Program-made: the position numbers and the translations under genes
Shown here: positions 25,012 to 37,169 of the stretch, in pieces
How positions within the stretch are numbered: position 1 is the stretch's first letter
Layout: the number at the start of each line of letters is the position of its first letter
Assembly (NCBI RefSeq): GCF_964199755.1
Contig: NC_133897.1
Span: 115,267,579 to 115,331,578, forward strand
DNA from: Larus michahellis
Lineage: Eukaryota > Chordata > Aves > Charadriiformes > Laridae
DNA: 64,000 nt
Direction: 5' to 3'
Notes under the pieces: generated by a model
What the model saw: only the letters and a program-made list of their open reading frames with translations
Told to the model about the DNA's origin: nothing
Database searches by the model: none

Positions 25012-25031
25012 ATGCTTCTCTAGAGAAGCAT
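25012..25031. repeat. Perfect 20-bp palindrome B
   Basis: ATGCTTCTCT followed directly by its exact reverse complement AGAGAAGCAT, with no spacer and a CTAG centre. It is unrelated in sequence to palindrome A, so the pair did not arise by duplication of one unit. Confidence 0.9.
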
Positions 25032-26719
25032 GTGGGCTTCTGTCCTTTATTTTTATTGTTTTCTTAATATTACAGTTTTTGTAAAATTTAATCCTCTGGT
25101 AAAGGCTACTTAATTATTATTTTATTATTAGTATTATTAAAAAGGATATCACATTTTGACCTAATTTAAACTAAAAAAGTATTTGGTGGTTATTGTCTCA
25201 TGTCTTCAGTGCCTTGATGATAAATAATCCTGTGAAACAGACAAGATGCATGAAGAAAAATTTTTTTTCATGTGTTCAAGGTGGTGTTAATCATCCAAGC
25301 AACTTCTGGGGTTTTTTTGTTGAAACTGGATCAGACTGAGAAAGTTGAAATACTTAAGACTGAACACAGATTTGCCTTCTTCCCTGAGCTTTTACGCTCC
25401 AAACTGAAGAAGTGGGGACTTGGAAATGTTTAGCCAGGAGGGAATGGCAGCAAATCTGCAGTGAGGAAAACCTGGGCGATCTCAGGACTATATTTAATTA
25501 TCGGTACAGTGGAGTTTTGTCCAGTTGTGTGTTTTCCTCTGGTTAAAGGCAGATTTGAGGCCACTTTAACAAGCTTTTAGCCTGAGCTCTCTGTTACCTT
25601 GCAGCCACGCTTTGAGACCGATGAGGGAAGAGGCAGGCGGGCGCTGTGCCCGGGGTGAGCATGGCTGCGTGCCTGAGCCACCGTCCCCTCCCTGCCTGCC
25701 TGCGTGGGGATGTCGCAGACCTCTGCTGTGACTCCCCCCCCCCGGCGGTCACTTACCTTGAGGGTTCGGGTGCGGAGAGTTGCAGAGCCACCTGCCCCTT
25801 GCAAAGGTGGAGGACATCCCTGACCCAACTCACAAGACGGCTCTTGGCTTGTTTTCCATCCGTTGCCAGAGCGGTGCGGAGCAGGGGCTGGGATGCAGTC
25901 CCACGTCATTGGCAAAGGGCCCGTTATTGTTTCATCAGTAAAATATTTGGGGTCTGGGCTTTCCAGTTGACACTTGCGAGCTGAGCGTGGACAAAGTTAA
26001 TGGGAACCATCTGGTGCCGGGAAGGAGCTGTGAGATGGTTCCCTTCGCTGTGTGGAAACAGGGAGCTGTTGTGGCAGGGTGCTGGGGCACCCGTGTGTCT
26101 GCAACGTGGAGGGGAAAAGGTCAGGAGTGGTGGCTGAAGAGGGCGCCCATGGAAGTGGGATGCAGGTGGTGAAACCCCCCTGGGTACCGGACAGCCCTGC
26201 TGAGCCCTGGCACATCATGGGAGCCTCCCGGTTTTGGACTGTGCTTGTTTCACTGGGTGTAGGAAGGCAGTCAGCAATTGTGGGGGGTGTTTATGTGTAT
26301 GTACGCATGCCTTCTTGAGAACTCTTGTAAGTTTTATGATTTTTTTTTTTTCTTTTGAGACACTGATGTAGCTGTCGACCTCTGATCTTCCAGTCCTATA
26401 TAGGTGTAAACTTGGTCTCAGCCCCACAGAGACAGCAGTGTTGGAGTGGACCTGCTGGACATGAAATACTGTCTTCTGTAGGCAAAACCTATTTCTTGAT
26501 CTGTTTAATTTTTTTTTAATTTAAAATAGCACGTTAGTAAATCCCATTTATTTTTCCTTTTTATTTAGTTTCTATGTTTCTCCTAGAGTGGACAATGAAA
26601 GCAAATGTAAATGGCCTCTGGGTCTAACACTGATCTAGTAGATCACTAGATATCTTGTGTTGTTTTTTATTCAAATTTTATTACTGATTTAGAATTTGAG
26701 AAATGGTTTGACTGCGATT

Positions 26720-26761
26720 TAAAAAAAAAAACAAAACAAAACAAAAAAACAAAACAAAAAC
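26720..26761. repeat. A/CAAAA-rich simple repeat
   Basis: A-run followed by CAAAA and CAAAAAAA units, ending before CCTTGG. Similar in type to the tract at 7923-7950. It may be a decayed poly(A) tail, but no element body is recognised upstream. Confidence 0.75.
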
Positions 26762-27299
26762 CTTGGAAATATCTCTGTTGCCCTTATATTCTGTAAAAAG
26801 CCTTTTCTCTCTTTAAACAAAATGAAATTTGGTCCAAATCTGAACTGCTGCTATGCCTTTAAAACCTATCCGTAAAACTCTAGATGGAAAAGACAAGGCA
26901 GTATTTTTCTTTTTGGAGTGCCTAATAATACAGTGTTGGCAATTCAAGCACTGTACCATGCACAAACTGGTGTGCATGGTAACCAACACCGTACTTCTAG
27001 CTGGGGCTAAAATTGACCACAAAGGCAGTACAGGGGGTTTCTGTTGTCACTCACCAGTTAATGGGATGGGACATCTTGCTCATGTTCTTGCTTTGAGTCT
27101 GCAAGAGGTGGGCTTTGAACCCATGCTTGCCATGTCTAACGCTGCTGGTGGTCATGGTGGTGGTGTCCACAGCCAAGGCAGATGGTTGGTTTGGTGCTGG
27201 CAGGGGAGGGAGGGTCCCCAAGGAGTTGTCCCCGTCCCCCAGCATGGCCCCATGGCGGAGCTGCCAGTGCCTCCTGATCAGGTGTGAGATTGTTTGTGG

Positions 27300-28021
27300 T
27301 GGTGCAACACTACAGGCTTGGGGAAGAGAGCAGCCCTGAAGAAAAGGACTTGGGGGTGCTGGTAGACAAGAGGCTCAACATGAGCCGTCAGTGTGCACTT
27401 GCAGCCCAGAAAGCCAATCGTATCCTGGGCTGCATCAGGATAAGTGTGGCCAGCAGGTTGAGGGAGGTGATTCTCCCCCTCTACTCCACTCTCGTGAGAC
27501 ACCACCTGGAGTACTGTGTCCAATTCTGGAGCCCCTACTACAAGAACGATATAGACGTGCTGAAACGTGTCCAGAGAAGGGCCACGAGGATGATCAGAGG
27601 GCTGGAGCACCTCTCCTATGAGGACAGACTGAGAGAGTTGGGGTTGTTCAGTCTGGAGAAAAGAAGGTTCCGAGGAGACCTTGTAGTGGACTACCAGTAT
27701 CTTAAGGGGGCCTACAAGAAAGCCGGTGAGGGACTTTTTAGGATGTTGGGTAATGGTAGGACTAGAGGGAATGGATTAAAACTAGAGATGGGACGATTCA
27801 GACTGGACGTTAAGAAGAAGTTCTTCACCATGAGGGTGGTGAGACACTGGAACAGGTTGCCCAGAGAGGTGGTGAAAGCCCCATCCCTGGAAGTTTTTAA
27901 GGCCAGGCTGGATGGGGCTCTGAGCAACCTGGTCTAGTGGGAGGTGTCCCTGCCCATGGCAAGGGGGTTAGAACTAGATGATCTTTAAGGTCCCTTCCAA
28001 CCCTAACAATTCTATGATTCT
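27300..28021 (+). mobile_element. CR1 LINE, 5'-truncated, well preserved
   Basis: Sense CR1 copy of about 720 bases. It enters inside ORF2 (reading [21 protein letters not shown]) and runs through the ORF2 C-terminus. It ends with the 3' UTR block 'gatgatctttaaggtcccttcc' and the tail TTCTATGATTCT. Sequence is clean with one open frame, so the insertion is comparatively young. It abuts another CR1 starting at about 28022 in the same orientation. The left boundary is set by where CR1 similarity begins and is good to about 10 bases. Confidence 0.95.
27308..27937 (+). pseudogene. CR1 ORF2 C-terminal remnant, open frame
   Basis: About 210 uninterrupted codons of the region after the reverse-transcriptase palm. 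Visible blocks in order are [93 protein letters not shown] and [20 protein letters not shown]. It ends at a stop at the usual ORF2 terminus. The endonuclease and catalytic palm are absent, so the piece cannot mobilise itself. The ATG at 27284 is outside the element and gives eight non-CR1 residues, so it is not a real start. The open frame reflects youth rather than host function. Confidence 0.85.
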
Positions 28022-28718
28022 AAGAGTGGCTGGAGAGCTGCCTGGCAGAAAAGGACCTGGGGGTGTTGGTTGACAGCCAGCTGAATATGAGCCAGCAGTG
28101 TGCCCAGGTGGCCAAGAAGGCCAACAACATCCGGCTTGTATTAGAAATAGTGTGGCCAGCAGGACTAGGGAAGTGATTGTCCCCCTGTACTCAGCACTGG
28201 AGAGGCCCCACTTCGAGTACTGTGTCCAGTTTTGGGCCCGTCACCACAAGAAAAACACTGAGGTGCTGGAGCATGTCCAGAGAAGAGCAACGAAGCTGGT
28301 GAGGGGTCTGGAGCACAAGTCTTATGAGGAACAACTGAGGGAGCTGGTGTTGTTTAGCCTGGAGAAAAGGAGGCTGAGGGGAGACCTTATTGCTCTCTAT
28401 GACTACCTGAAAGGAGGCTGTAGAGAGGTGGGGGTCAGTCTCTTCTCCCAAGTAATGAGTGATAGGACAAGAGGAAATGGCCTCAAGTTGCACCAGGGAA
28501 CATTTAGATGGATAGTAGGAAAAATTTCTTCACCAAAAGGGGTGTCAAGCATTGGAACAGGCTGCCCAGGGGAGTGGTTGAGTCGCCATCCCTGAAGGTA
28601 TTTAAAAGACAGGTAGAGGTAGTGCTTAGGGACATGGTTTAGTGGTGGGCTTCACAGTGTTAGGTTAACGGTTGGACTTGATGATCTTACGAGTCTCCAA
28701 CCAAAACAATCCTATGAA
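28022..28718 (+). mobile_element. CR1 LINE, second subfamily, abutting the previous copy
   Basis: Sense CR1 of about 700 bases. It begins at 'gagtggctggagagctgcctggcag', passes the same ORF2 C-terminal blocks (a plus frame at 28098-28595 with [15 protein letters not shown] and [18 protein letters not shown]) and ends with 'ttaggttaacggttggacttgatgatctta' and a worn tail at 28718. The ending differs from the 27.3 kb copy and matches the antisense copy at 54.2 kb, so it is a different subfamily. The frame is interrupted near 28.13 kb by a small deletion and near 28.55 kb by a frameshift. It starts with no spacer after the tail of the first copy. Confidence 0.93.
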
Positions 28719-29446
28719 GCTCAATGGAGGAGGGAGAAACCTCAGAAAGGCTGCGTTTGGTCATGATGCTGAACTACAGACAAGGGGCTCCTGGCACCAG
28801 GGGAAGCTCTTAAAGAGCAGGTGCTGCTGCATCCACCAGTTCCCTCTGCTGAGCATAGAAGAGCCTGAAGTGACAAAGCAAATGCTGAATGGTCCCTCTG
28901 CACCACAAAATGGCAAAGTTGAGGATAATCTAGAGGGGAGATGCTTTGCTGTACTTGTGAGAGCTATTGCAGGGTTTATGGCACCAGTTAAAACGGAAAG
29001 TCTTGAGAACATGAGGTTGGAAAGGTGGTTCTGGCACATGAAAATCAGGTCTGGAGCATTCTGATCACTTCTGTCACCCTGTTAGGTGAGGAAAGTGCTA
29101 AAATAGAGAAAAGGAGTGGAAAAGAGCAGAAATGATTGATGGTTTCAAGCAGTGCAGGTCATGAAGAAGATGTAATTAGTCCTGGCCTATTTAACCTGAA
29201 AGAAAAAGAAAGCTATAAATAAAAGATGGGAGAAAAAAAAAAAGGAGAGGTAGAGTATTAAGACGACTACTTTGGACTCAGTATCTCCAAGTAAAAGTAA
29301 TGGTATAAAATAGTTAGCCATCCATGTGTTTTCATTTATGGTGGAGGTAGCAGGTGCGCAATGCACTGTGGAAGTAAATAATAAGGGTAGGCAATTGGTG
29401 TCAGCTAATTGAAGAGCTAGGCAGTGTGTTTTGAGAGAACAAGAAC
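28719..29446. other. Spacer between CR1 copies, no gene seen
   Basis: Mixed sequence with a 130-residue plus frame (28672-29064) that starts inside the CR1 tail and shows no domain. A short A11 tract lies near 29231. Nothing else supported. Confidence 0.5.
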
Positions 29447-29856
29447 GGGATGAGAGACTTGGGGCTGTTCAGCCTGGAGAAGAGAAGGCTCTGGGGAGAC
29501 CTTATAGCAGCTTTCCAGTACCTGAAGGGGTCCTTGAGGAGAGATGGGGAGGGACTCTTTATCAGGGAGTGTAATGATAGGACGAGGGTTAACAGTTTTA
29601 AACTGAAAGAGGGGAAATTTAGATTAGATATTAGGAAGAAATTCTTTACTGTGAGGGTGGTGAGGCACTGGCACAGGTTGCCCAGGGAAGCTGTAGATGC
29701 TCCATCCCTGGAAGTGTTCAAGGCCAGGCTGGATGGGGCTTTGAGCAGCCTGGTCTAGTGGGAGATGTCCCTGCCCATGGCAGGGGGGTTGGAACTAGGT
29801 GATCTTTAAGGTCCCTTCCAACCCAAACCATGCTGTGATTCTATAATATGCTAATA
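29447..29856 (+). mobile_element. CR1 LINE 3' fragment, plus strand
   Basis: Sense CR1 of about 410 bases. It starts near 'gagacttggggctgttcagcctggag' and ends with 'gatctttaaggtcccttccaaccc' and the tail TGATTCTATAA. One open frame (29450-29758) encodes the last 100 or so ORF2 residues ([40 protein letters not shown]) up to the normal terminus. The 3' UTR is nearly identical in type to the 27.3 kb copy (GGGAG-TGTCCCTGCCCATGGCA block), so both likely belong to one subfamily. It is the third plus-strand CR1 within 2.6 kb. Confidence 0.94.
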
Positions 29857-32800
29857 CATCAACTAACTAGATTAAGGGTGTTAAGATGTCAGGATCCTTA
29901 ATTTAGATCCTTATTTCTTGCCTGAGGAGGGCAGCCTATGGTGTGGTGTGCTCCTGGCTGTTAACATTCCTCTGCATGGTGGATGCAGCACCTGTGTGGC
30001 AGTGGATGTGTGTTCACCTCCCTTGCACTTTCTTCTTTCTTTCCCCCACACAAACATGAGCCAGCCGGTTTGGGAGCTAGACCTAACTGGCACTTAGTTT
30101 TGCATTGGTTTTGGTTACCTGACTCGAACTCCTTTCCCCCACTGCCAAGGACTGATGTCTTTCGTAGTTAGGCGTCTTTGAGTGTAGCCTGCTGGGCCTG
30201 TGCCAGGGTACCATGTGAAGCTGGAAATTTATGAACTAGAAACTTGCTGCTAAAAGGACATCCATTTCAACTAGAGGAAGGGAAATCAGGAAGGCAACTT
30301 TACTGCCCTGAGATTGGGAGGGTTGCTTTCATGGCCTAAACCGTTGCTTTTATCATTAAATTATCTTTTTACTCAGGGAAGAGATGGATCTCCTGACATC
30401 CGTCCTTCATAATGTGCCTGTAAGAAACAGTGACGACCATCGTTGTATTTTAGCTCTTCTCGCAAGTTCGACATTGTGAAGTGATTTGCGTTTGGTTTTT
30501 TCTATGTTTATGGAGGCATTAATGGTTTCTGAAGGAAAGCTTGCTCTCATTTGTGGACATTAAATTGGTAAGATTTTGCCTGCTGTTGCTGACATAATTT
30601 CTTCTTTGTCTGACCTCATTCACCTGGCATTAAAATCTTATTACTGGATCTCAATTTTAAAATTGCAACAGCTAATAGGGAAAACCTTTGCTTTAAGTGT
30701 TTTGTTGGCTTGATCTAATCTGTGTCCTTAATGTCCGCTGTGGGACTGGATCCAGCTCTTCAGTGTCGACAAGTGCTTTTTAGCTTAATTTATTTATTAT
30801 GGGGAAAACAATTTAAAACCTTCATTATTAAAGCCACTGTTTAAAGGAGAAAGTAATGAAATTGCCCACTCTGAAGACACAAGTTATATAACTTAATATC
30901 TAAACTTAAATAGCGTTATTAAAGCCAAATGTCCACCGTTAAACTCACTTGATTCTCATTTTTGTTAACGAAACCCAAGGAGGATGCCTTCTGACATAAT
31001 GCTTTGTAGTGCAGTGGCCAAAAAATACGGCTCTGCCTGCCGTGCACTTTGCAGGTTAACGCGTAATCCAGGCTTTATTAGTTTGCTTTGCCAGACTGCC
31101 CCTGCCCTTGCGGTAAGTGTCCCTCGTGCTTAAAGCCCGAGCACGTTTGCAGCTGTTATCCTTAAAAAAGTAGGCATAAGGTTAGTTGGAGTTATTTGTG
31201 ATCTGATTGCTTTGTCAATAGCAATATAAAACTAGATCGGACTGGAGTATGCAATAGCATTTATAATGTTGGTGGTTTGTTTTGGTTTTTTTTTTCCCCT
31301 TCCTCTTAAATTTCTGCTTGGCTCTGAAGTTATAAAGGGGCAACGCTTACCTGAAAGTTTTTGGAAAAAACTGGGATATGATCTTAATTTGACATTAAAG
31401 TGCACTTGTTCTCACATATCAGAAAAAGAGAAAAAGTTTTGTAAGTCTTCTTTTTTTTTTTATGCACAACACAATGTTGAATTCCTGAAGATTTGTTTTT
31501 CTTGGTAATTCTGATTAAGGGAAGAATTGGCAGCTAGTTAATGGTAGGGAAAAAGTGCTGAATTAATGTTGTAAGAGGGGAAGAAGAATTTCATTATTTC
31601 CAGAGATGATTTTACTTTTTGTTTGATTTGATTGCTTTTACGCTTTGATTTGCATTAACATGCAAATATTTCTTCCGTGCTGTGCTCAACGTTGAAAGAG
31701 ATAAAATAAAGCAAATGAAGGCGATGAAGACAAATCTTTCTTCCAAAGGAAAATGTAAATGTTATCAGTACTAGGAAAATTAAAAAAAAAAAAAAAAATA
31801 AATGCAGAAAGGTGCAATAATCAGAGTTTTGAATATTTAAAGATCAAGTTTGTCATTACTTCAAACTAGCTCAATCAGAGCAGGAAAAACACAGTATTGA
31901 TAAATGGTGATGCCTCCGAGCGAGATATTTGAGATGTTATTGTCACCAAAGTGTATTTATAGAGCTGCCAGCAGCACTTCAATACTAGCGCTGCACAGGA
32001 GTGGTGGTATCTTGCTTCCTGGTCTGACTTATTTTAACTGCTGTATTTGAATGTGTTGTTTATTTTTGAATGGGAAATAAACCATCGCTTCTGGGATTTT
32101 TAGAAAAGAGGACTTGGAGATAAGTTCTGAAGTACACTGGTATTTCATTCTCTGGAAGAAGATGGGTAAAAAAATGCATAGGAAAACTAAAATATCTGAT
32201 GATGTTCTCAAAAAAAGACTTCTTGTGAGGGGGAATCGCTTCATTTCTTCCTGCCCTCTATTAAGTCCTAATGTCTGCCATTTTACTGTTGAGAGAAAGT
32301 AATCTTTTTATTCTTTTACAAAGGAGATGTTCCTTGTAAAATCTCTGACTGCACTACATCTCAGATCAGCCTGATCGATAACTTTTTACATACGTCGCAG
32401 TAAGCATTTGATGGCTTTATGTTTAAAATTTAGTGTGGCTGATGTTATAGTGGTACTACTCTGTATATTATTGAAATGGCTTGCTGCAACACTTCCAGTT
32501 TACAAAAAAAAAAAAAAGGGAAAACCCTTTTTTCCTGAAGGCTGCTGGCAAGAAAGTGGATGAGAGAAGGGTGTGCACTTAAAGAAGGGTCACAGTCTGG
32601 AGGTAAAGCAGAAAATGCAGAGGCCATCATGCAACTAAAGGTTAATTAGACAGTGTTCATACATATACTCTGCACCTGCTTAAGACAGGGTATGGGAGTA
32701 GTCTCATTAACGTCAAAAGGCTTGAAGTTAAGCAGATTTATAATTGTTTGTTGGATTATGTCCCAAGCTCGTCTTGCAAAAATATTGCTTCTGATAGATT

Positions 32801-35800
32801 CCTACTGCTTGATACAAAAAAAGGAAAGAAAAATCTTTGAGCCACCTATTGGACGGCCAGAAAAAGGAAACGAGACAGAAATTGGGAACCCCTTTATTGA
32901 CAAATGCAGTCTCTCCCCTGAAGCACATCCATAACTCCCCAGAAGGGTGTTCCCCCCTCAAACTCCTGCCGTGGTTTTGCCTCCCATCGCCTTGCCACGT
33001 TACTCGTTGTGACACTTGGATGCCTCCTTTGGATCTCCCCCACTTCCTTCTGTCAATGATTAACTGCTCTTGACCTACGCTTGCCCTCGTGCTCGCCACC
33101 ACATCCAGCGCTTGCCGTGTCCCCCTGCCATGCCATGGGGAGCCCGGATCCCTCTCGCGGGGCTCTGCCTGTCACCACCTCCTCATTCAGATCCCGTCTC
33201 GCTGACCGCTTCGCCCCTTCAAGTTGCTCGCCCCGGGCAACTGCGTGGGGTGCAGGGCTGACGGGGCTGGTGGCTCTCTTTGCACGGGCATGCAAGCGGC
33301 TGGATGGTTTCCCATTTTTCCCATTCTTCCCTCGAATCCCTCTTTTTCTAATTTAAATGCTATGTTTGCATTTACCAGCTCTTTTCATTTTCTTCCTACT
33401 CTGATTTTTGTGGCTCTCCCGCATCTGAAGCGGAGGACTGCAGAGCCATTGGAAATTTCTGATTGAGATCGAAAAGGAGTTTGAGATGCTCTGAGAGAAA
33501 CTGCAGAGAAACACAAGGCCCGGGACCCCAGCGGCAGCACTAGAAAGCTTGTTTCTGTTTGGATGCCTTCCTAGAATGGCTCTTTTGAACTTATTTAAAG
33601 TTTAAAAAAAAGGAAAAAGGAAACGAGAACTTCCCTGTGAAACTTCCCGTGAAAACCTTGAAACTTCTTACGATCATAGGCTGAGAATTGACTTTAAAGT
33701 AACCTAGAAGGCGAGCTGTCTGGCTTGCTGTTACTATCTGGAGTGGTCACAGCTTTTGCTGTTTAACCTCTACAATGTGTTCCCTGCCCTTAATGAATGT
33801 CTGATGCCAACATTAAATATGTAGATGATGCCTCACGGGGAGAAGAAAATCATTGCAATAAGGTTAACGTTTTAGCTACTAATTTGTAGTTTCCAAATGT
33901 TCATATTTACGGGGAGAGATTTTAATTATTTAATTTTAACACAGTTAGATTTGTTCTTGTGTCTGGGCATAAAAGAATCCTTAGGTTTCTGGCTCATCAC
34001 AGGTATTCGGTAAATATTTTTTTCATTATATCAAATTTCTCTGAACTCTTGAATAGCAATGCCCTGAAGTTCAGTGGCTTAACTGTTATTTTTCTTTTGC
34101 ATATGTAACTTGTTAGATAAATGCATTTTTCATCCATGGTAGGGGCACTATGCTTTGCAGTAAGAGTTGTACTTTGGCCCGCAACATGAAGATCTACTCA
34201 TGTATTGAACAAATGCATCGCAACGACTGATGAAAACCACCTCCCCATGAAGTGCTGCTGCCTTCTCCTATGTCTGTTGCCTTCTGGAAGTATTCTTTTT
34301 AAGCACAGTTAAAAGGCAGCACAGCAACAGCCCGGGTTTTATTTCGGTCACGGAGAGGAACGACACTGACACGCTGCAGAATGTGTCTGGCAGAAAGTGC
34401 CCAACCATTTTGACTTTTCAGGATGAATTAATTCTCTCCTTCTCCTATGGTATAATGTTTTTAGCTTAGAGCTCTGCTGGTCCAGCATAAGCGCATCCTT
34501 CCCTCGATTCTTCTTTCTGCCATCAGGTTCATGGTCCAGCTCCTTCCCTCCCTCTCGTTGATCTGCCCCCGCTCTCACTTGGAGATTTCTTCAAGAATGA
34601 GAGCTGAGAAAATACTGGGTAGCCCTCTTGCTTTCTACGTTTTGTTCTTCTTTTTCTCTATTAAACAAAAAAAAGATGATTCTTGCCTGCTGCCCTTCTC
34701 TAAGTTCTGCTTTGCCCCGGCTCCTGTACAAAATACAGCCAGGGAAGGACTATTAATAGCTGTCAAGTTTTCAGACCAGTACCTCAAATTCAGGGAATGG
34801 CTCTTGTGAGCTTTTTATTTTCCTTAAAGCTCTCTTTTGTGGTGACACCCAGAGAGAAGAAGTGGCTCTGGTTATGGGCTTGCTGGGTATCCGTGGGCTT
34901 CTCCCGCCTGCCCTGCTGTGTCCTGGGAACTCCCTCTGTCTCCGGTCCTGTGCCTGGGTTGCGAGTCCTGCCTTGGAGCAGCGACTGGGAGGGATGCAAC
35001 TGCTGCTCCTTCATGCAGTGACATACCTCCTCCTGATACTGAAATTAATAAAAAGTTAAGAGGCGCTTGCATAGGAGAGAATAGCATTTTATAGTTATTA
35101 ATCAAATCCAAAAAATCCTTACTTCCAACAGCAGGAGATTTGAGCTCTTGGACCCAGGGCAGAGAGAGATCTTTTCTGCACAGTCGTTGCAGCTTCTTCC
35201 ATATGCTTTCCCCATCTGGGGTGGTGTGCCTTGAGTCCAGTGATTTATGATGATGATTACTATTATTATTATTTATTATTACTAGAGATTTGAGAAGAAC
35301 ATTTCTATCCCATTGGGGCGCTTGTACTCGGTACTGAGCGGAGGGACATCTCATCTCTTCTTGTGGGTCTGAGAGAAGGTAAGAGGTTCAGCAAAGGCAA
35401 GTGGTCAGGGCAGCAGTAGTTGATGGGAGGACACTATAGCAGCATGAGACATTTTAAAAAAACAGTCCCAGGTTGCTGTTGATTTTCCCAGGATCCTGTC
35501 CCGAGAGATCCATAGGATTCTGGGTGATGTCTGTGGCCTCTAGCCCAGCAGAGCAAGCTCGTCTCGCTTAATAACAACCATCTGGGAGGACCACTGGGAG
35601 GGATTCCTGCTGGCTAATTATCAGCCTTCAGCATCTCCTCGGACTTTTTCTGAGCTGAATAGGGGACTAAAAAGTAGCTGAACAAGCAATTTTTGAAAAT
35701 ATTGTATGTGAGAAGTTACTTCTGCTAAATAAGCATTTGGCCTGTTGAAGCCATTTTGTATATTTTTTTTTTTTTTTTTAATTCTTTAGCTTCATGCCGT

Positions 35801-37135
35801 GTGCTAGAATTAACTAGAATTCTACTGAGCTGTTTTGGAAGTTTCCCTGATAAGACTACATCTGTGTATACTAAATAATAAATCAAATTCAGTAGGAATA
35901 GTTCTTTATTATATTAGTTAACAAAAGATGCCTTTAGATTCATATGCTTGAAAGTGATTAACACACGACGCAAAAACAAGTCATTTTCTGATTTGTCCAT
36001 TTGTTCACAAGCAGATTCTGTAATTCTACGTTGAAATGAGTTTTCCTACCTAGCCTATATTGTAGCAAAACATATGTTATAACATACCAAGAGGAAATGT
36101 AAACAAATCGTCAGCTCATAGAGTAAGATCCGCTGATGTTTAGTTTTTTAGTGTTCCTTGTTTCCCCCCCCCTCCTTTTTTTTCTAATTTATTAGAGGTT
36201 TATATAAAACAATGCATGGCAGAGAGATTGGAGTCTCATATTCCTCCTGAATCCTCCCTCCTGCCCCAAATTTGTAAAACGCATGCACAGAGTCCACCAG
36301 ATGATTTGACAATGATGTTCGCAGAGGTATTGCTCAGGTTTCTGCATTCCATTGTCGGATGTCACCTCTGGTGGCTGCTGAGGAGAGGGCGAATAGGGCG
36401 GCTGGTGACCGGTGGCCCTGGCCATCATCGCCAAGGGATGGAGGGAGGAATGCGTTAGAAATGCCAAGCGAGTCCCAAGCGCTGGTGGCTTTGCAGGGGA
36501 AGGAAACTGCCTTTATTTAACTCTGCAAAGACTGCAGAGAGTCGTCAAAGTCTCTGAAGCTCAGAAAGTTGTTCTAAAAACTGTTTAACTCTTTACTGTG
36601 AATATTTGGTATAAATACATCTGTTTAGTTTGAAAAAAAAGGGCAGTGGTCTGTATGCATTTTGTTCCTGAATTTGGCTCCCCCGGATTAGGGTTTTTGC
36701 TCTATTTCTTTATTCAGAAATAGTCCCCCACCCTCTTTGCAAGTGTAAATTGCTCTTCTGTAATGAGATCAATGGACCTTCACTGATTTACAGTAGTAGA
36801 GAATAATTTGGCTCATTATGCATTTGATGAGATACGATCTGGGAGGCTATCTTTGCATGGACAGATAGTAAAATAAACATTAAGGACTAATAAAAAATGT
36901 CATACCCTCCACCGCTGTGCTCTCGCTGTGTATATAGGGATATGTCATTACATGCAAGCGGAGCAAAAGTATCCCCGGGTCAGCTCCACGGGTTGCCCAG
37001 GTGAAGGCTTTTCTCTTCTTCCTACTTCTGTTGTGCTAGAGTCTGTTTTGTCAGTCAAGGTGGCAAAAGGCTCAGGTTTAGTCTTGGGTTTAGCACATGT
37101 CCTGGCAAGTGCAGCTCTTTTTACACAGGCAAAAC

Positions 37136-37138
<3 letters not shown>

Positions 37139-37168
<30 letters not shown>
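37139..37168. repeat. T30 homopolymer
   Basis: Uninterrupted run of 30 T ending in GTCTAG. In antisense it would be a long A tail, but no retroposon body is recognised on its 3' side. The phenylalanine-rich open frame over it is meaningless. Confidence 0.85.

Positions 37169-37169
<1 letters not shown>

Larger units (their letters stand above)
20937..27299. other. Intron-like non-coding stretch, no gene seen
   Basis: Mixed AT-rich and moderately GC-rich sequence. A C20 run (23946-23965), twin perfect palindromes (24967-25031), a GC-richer patch (about 25.6-26.2 kb) and an A/CAAAA tract (26720-26761) are visible. The 188-residue minus frame at 22949-23515 is the longest outside GC-rich or repeat DNA but has no recognisable domain, low-complexity support or promoter, so it is not called. 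Confidence 0.5.

Noticed and set aside
36192..36467. 91-residue minus frame with several Cys and His
   Set aside because: Cys/His spacing fits no zinc-finger pattern I recognise, and no exon boundaries are evident.
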